Part shown: one piece after another, positions 6,578 to 7,901 of the stretch
How positions within the stretch are numbered: the stretch's first letter is position 1
How the letters are laid out: the number at the start of each line of letters is the position of its first letter
Origin: Pseudomonadota bacterium
GTDB taxonomy: Bacteria; Pseudomonadota; Alphaproteobacteria; Ferrovibrionales; Ferrovibrionaceae
Length of the DNA: 7,901 nucleotides
Direction: 5' to 3'
Assembly: GCA_023433835.1 (NCBI GenBank)
Contig: JAEYTW010000606.1
Coordinates: 1-7,901, forward strand
Position numbers and translations under genes: made by a program
Notes under the pieces: generated by a model
Told to the model about the DNA's origin: nothing
Database searches by the model: none
The model's input: only the letters and a program-made list of their open reading frames with translations

Positions 6578-7000
6578 TTAAGTTCCCACAGCGCCGGCAG
6601 CTCGGACGGCGTTGCGAGCAGGTTTGCCTTTGTGACTGCCGAGATTGTCGAGGATGACGACATCGCCCTTTTTCAGGGTCGGCACGAGCGCCTGCTCTAC
6701 ACAATCGGTGAAGATGTCGCCATTGATCGGTCCGTCGAGGACCAGCGGCGCAACGATATGGTCGTGGCGCAATCCGGCCAGGAAGGTCAGCGTCTTCCAA
6801 TGGCCATGCGGCACCTTGTCGATCAACGGTTGGCCTCTCGGGCTCCAGCCGTGGGTGCGGGTCATGTTGGTTTTGACCCAGGTCTCGTCGACGAAGACCA
6901 GGCGGGCCGGATCAAGCCGATGCTGGTGGCTTCGCCATCGGGCGCGGAACCGGGCGATCCTGTACCCATTCTGCTCGCTCGCCATCAGCGTTTTTTTTGA
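6578..7000 (-). pseudogene. IS630 transposase, catalytic part (orfB frame), C-terminally truncated
   Basis: DDE catalytic domain of an IS630 transposase, which cuts and joins the element at TA targets. From the A-run at 6991-6998 the frame reads on as KKTLMASEQNG, with a possible internal ATG at 6985 giving 135 aa. The first catalytic Asp lies in LVFVDETW (D33 from that ATG) and the second in VVILDNLGSHKG (D113). After NAVRAAGA the family sequence is replaced by VGT and a stop at 6578. The expected PPYSPDLNPIE-type block with the third acidic residue is absent, so the product should be inactive. It depends on a frame change from the orfA frame. Boundaries are approximate at the 5' end. Confidence 0.85.
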
Positions 7001-7337
7001 AGCTGAGGCCCTCGCGCCGGAAAAACCTCCATACCGACTTCATGTGAACCGAGACGCCGCGCTCGGCCAACTCTGCGGTCAGCGCCCGCAGCGTAATGTC
7101 CCGTTTCTCGGCGACCCGGCCACGCAGCCAAACCGCTATCTCTCCGATCAGCGGGCTTAATCGTCGGCCACCGCGCTTCCCGGGCTGCAGCCCGTGACCC
7201 TTACGTACCCGCTGCGACCAACGCACCACCGTCGCCGCAGAAACAGAGTAACGCGCCGCCGCTTCCCGCACCGTCGCGCCGGCCGTTACCGCCGACACAA
7301 CCCGCTCACGCAGATCCAACGAATAGGCTCGTGACAT
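6912..7337 (-). CDS. IS630 transposase, N-terminal DNA-binding part (orfA frame)
   Basis: A 141-residue product starting MSRAYSLDLRERVVSAV. Residues about 17-45 are a helix-turn-helix (ATVREAAARYSVSAATVVRW) that recognises the element's ends. Residues 80-115 form the second, winged-helix-like part ending in SVWRFFRREGLSFKK, as in other IS630 proteins. Beyond the A8 run the frame departs from the family (NADGERAEWVQ and onward) and stops at 6912. An A7 run would join it exactly to the catalytic frame (SFKKTLMASEQN), so the two frames are either linked by slippage or separated by a 1-base insertion. The start at 7337 matches the usual family start; the longer open frame to 7463 runs into the neighbouring element and is not credible. 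With the catalytic part truncated, any product could only bind DNA. Confidence 0.8.
   Translation of the reverse strand: MSRAYSLDLRERVVSAVTAGATVREAAARYSVSAATVVRWSQRVRKGHGLQPGKRGGRRLSPLIGEIAVWLRGRVAEKRDITLRALTAELAERGVSVHMKSVWRFFRREGLSFKKNADGERAEWVQDRPVPRPMAKPPASA
6991..6998 (-). other. A8 slippery run at the orfA/orfB frame junction
   Basis: The minus strand has eight consecutive A bases between TTC and CGC. Reading seven of them puts SFKK directly into the catalytic frame. Reading eight keeps the orfA frame, and a -1 shift here meets TGA after four codons. The site therefore fits transcriptional slippage losing one A, or +1 slippage, or a simple 1-bp insertion mutation. Confidence 0.6.
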
Positions 7338-7385
7338 CGCCCTCAGCTTCCATCTCAGTTGACAGGTTGAATCACGTTTTTGGCC

Positions 7386-7901
7386 TAATACCAGTCTGTG
7401 TTGATGCTGACTCACAAGGTTGTCGCCAATCTGGTTAAAGTCTGAATCAATGTCGCCGGGCATGATGAGGGCTGACAGATGGGACGGGCGATTAGCTTGC
7501 GAGCGGATTTCGACGGATCGCGGCTGCGGCGGCTGGCTCGGTTATCGAAGAGCGCGCCCCAGGCACGGCGCCTGCTGGCGCTGGCTCAGATTTACGACGG
7601 CGGTAGCCGGAGTGAGGCAGCGCGGATTGGCGGGGTGACCCTGCAGATTGTGCGGGACTGGGTACTCCGGTTCAATGCCCGGGGCCCCGATGGGCTGCTT
7701 GACGGCAAGGCTCCGGGCAAAGCGTCGATCCTGAATGATGCCCAGCGCCGGGCGTTGATCGAGGCGGTCGAGCACGGACCGATCCCGGCGATCCATGGGG
7801 TGGTGCGCTGGCGGCTGATCGACCTGGTGCAGTGGCTGCGCGAGGAGTTCGCGGTATCGCTCGACGAGACCACGGTAAGCCGTGAGCTCAAGAAGCTGGG
7901 C
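7386..7901 (+). mobile_element. Second IS630-family insertion sequence, partial (runs off the window)
   Basis: It begins near the TA at 7386-7387 with the likely left end ATACCAGTCTGTGTTGATGC and carries a rightward IS630-type transposase gene. The right end lies outside the window. The two IS630 ends meet at one TA, so one element may have inserted next to the other. The exact terminus is inferred and needs comparison with the right end. Confidence 0.6.
7479..7901 (+). CDS. IS630-family transposase, N-terminal part (3' end beyond window)
   Basis: Open from the ATG at 7479 to the window edge without a stop (141 codons). The start is supported by GAGGG at 7467-7471, 7 nt upstream. The sequence MGRAISLRADFDGSRLRRLA is the usual opening of an alphaproteobacterial IS630 subgroup. 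A helix-turn-helix follows at about 43-64 (SRSEAARIGGVTLQIVRDWV), then RFNARGPDGLLD. A second DNA-binding region at about 86-141 ends in DETTVSRELKKLG, just before where the DDE catalytic domain should begin. It is a different subgroup from the truncated neighbour: the two share architecture, not close sequence. Intactness cannot be judged because the catalytic part is outside the window. Confidence 0.88.
   Translation, partial: MGRAISLRADFDGSRLRRLARLSKSAPQARRLLALAQIYDGGSRSEAARIGGVTLQIVRDWVLRFNARGPDGLLDGKAPGKASILNDAQRRALIEAVEHGPIPAIHGVVRWRLIDLVQWLREEFAVSLDETTVSRELKKLG

Larger units (their letters stand above)
6590..7385 (-). mobile_element. Truncated IS630-family insertion sequence
   Basis: This remnant holds a two-frame IS630 transposase read leftward. 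Protein homology stops abruptly at about 6590 after RAAGA, where intact relatives continue into the last catalytic block, so the 3' end of the element with its terminal repeat is gone. The 5' end probably lies near the TA at 7386-7387, because IS630 elements insert at TA; this boundary is inferred, since no opposite terminal repeat remains for comparison. It separates the family-5 binding protein from whatever once followed it. Confidence 0.75.

Noticed and set aside
6378..6800. Minus-strand open frame spanning the binding-protein end, hairpin and IS remnant
   Set aside because: It crosses three unrelated segments and overlaps the catalytic frame of the transposase in another register, so it is a chance frame.

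Overview
The window looks like chromosomal DNA from a high-GC alphaproteobacterium, perhaps of the Rhodospirillales or Hyphomicrobiales type. The reasons are strong G/C bias at third codon positions, Liv and Dpp/Opp-type uptake genes, GntR and AraC regulators, IS630 elements of an alphaproteobacterial flavour, and a GGCCGGG-cttga-CCCGGCC intergenic palindrome. The lineage is an inference; no rRNA or other marker gene is present.

Left part (1-2132): the minus strand carries the start of a branched-chain amino acid type (HAAT) ABC importer operon. The periplasmic binding protein (livK-like, 665-1873) is followed by the permease (livH-like, 1-636, cut by the window edge). The partner permease and ATPases presumably lie beyond position 1. 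A 259-bp region separates livK from a divergent AraC-family regulator (2133-3047), which is the natural candidate for controlling the importer.

Middle (3048-4884): a secreted DUF4198-like protein (3144-3821), predicted to begin with histidine after signal peptide removal, lies downstream of araC. It ends 1 bp from the convergent end of a GntR-family regulator (minus strand). That regulator has two winged-helix domains in tandem before an FCD ligand-binding domain. Its divergent partner is a family-5 solute-binding protein (4885-6435). Between them is an AT-rich 32-bp dyad (4822-4853) whose arms each contain two conserved blocks. This is a likely operator and the most interesting signal in the window: a two-HTH-per-subunit repressor paired with a dyad that has two blocks per arm.

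Right part (6436-7901): no peptide permease genes follow the binding protein. Instead there is a 118-bp long-hairpin repeat (6455-6572), then a truncated IS630 copy on the minus strand. That copy is split into two frames at an A8 run and lacks its C-terminal catalytic part. Abutting it is a second, divergent IS630-type transposase on the plus strand, which runs off the window. The right side is therefore a mobile-element junction that may have cut an original peptide-uptake operon short, leaving the binding protein as an orphan.

No tRNA, rRNA, CRISPR array or clear intrinsic terminator was seen. No gene-free stretch exceeds 300 bases; the intergenic gaps are described in the entries.
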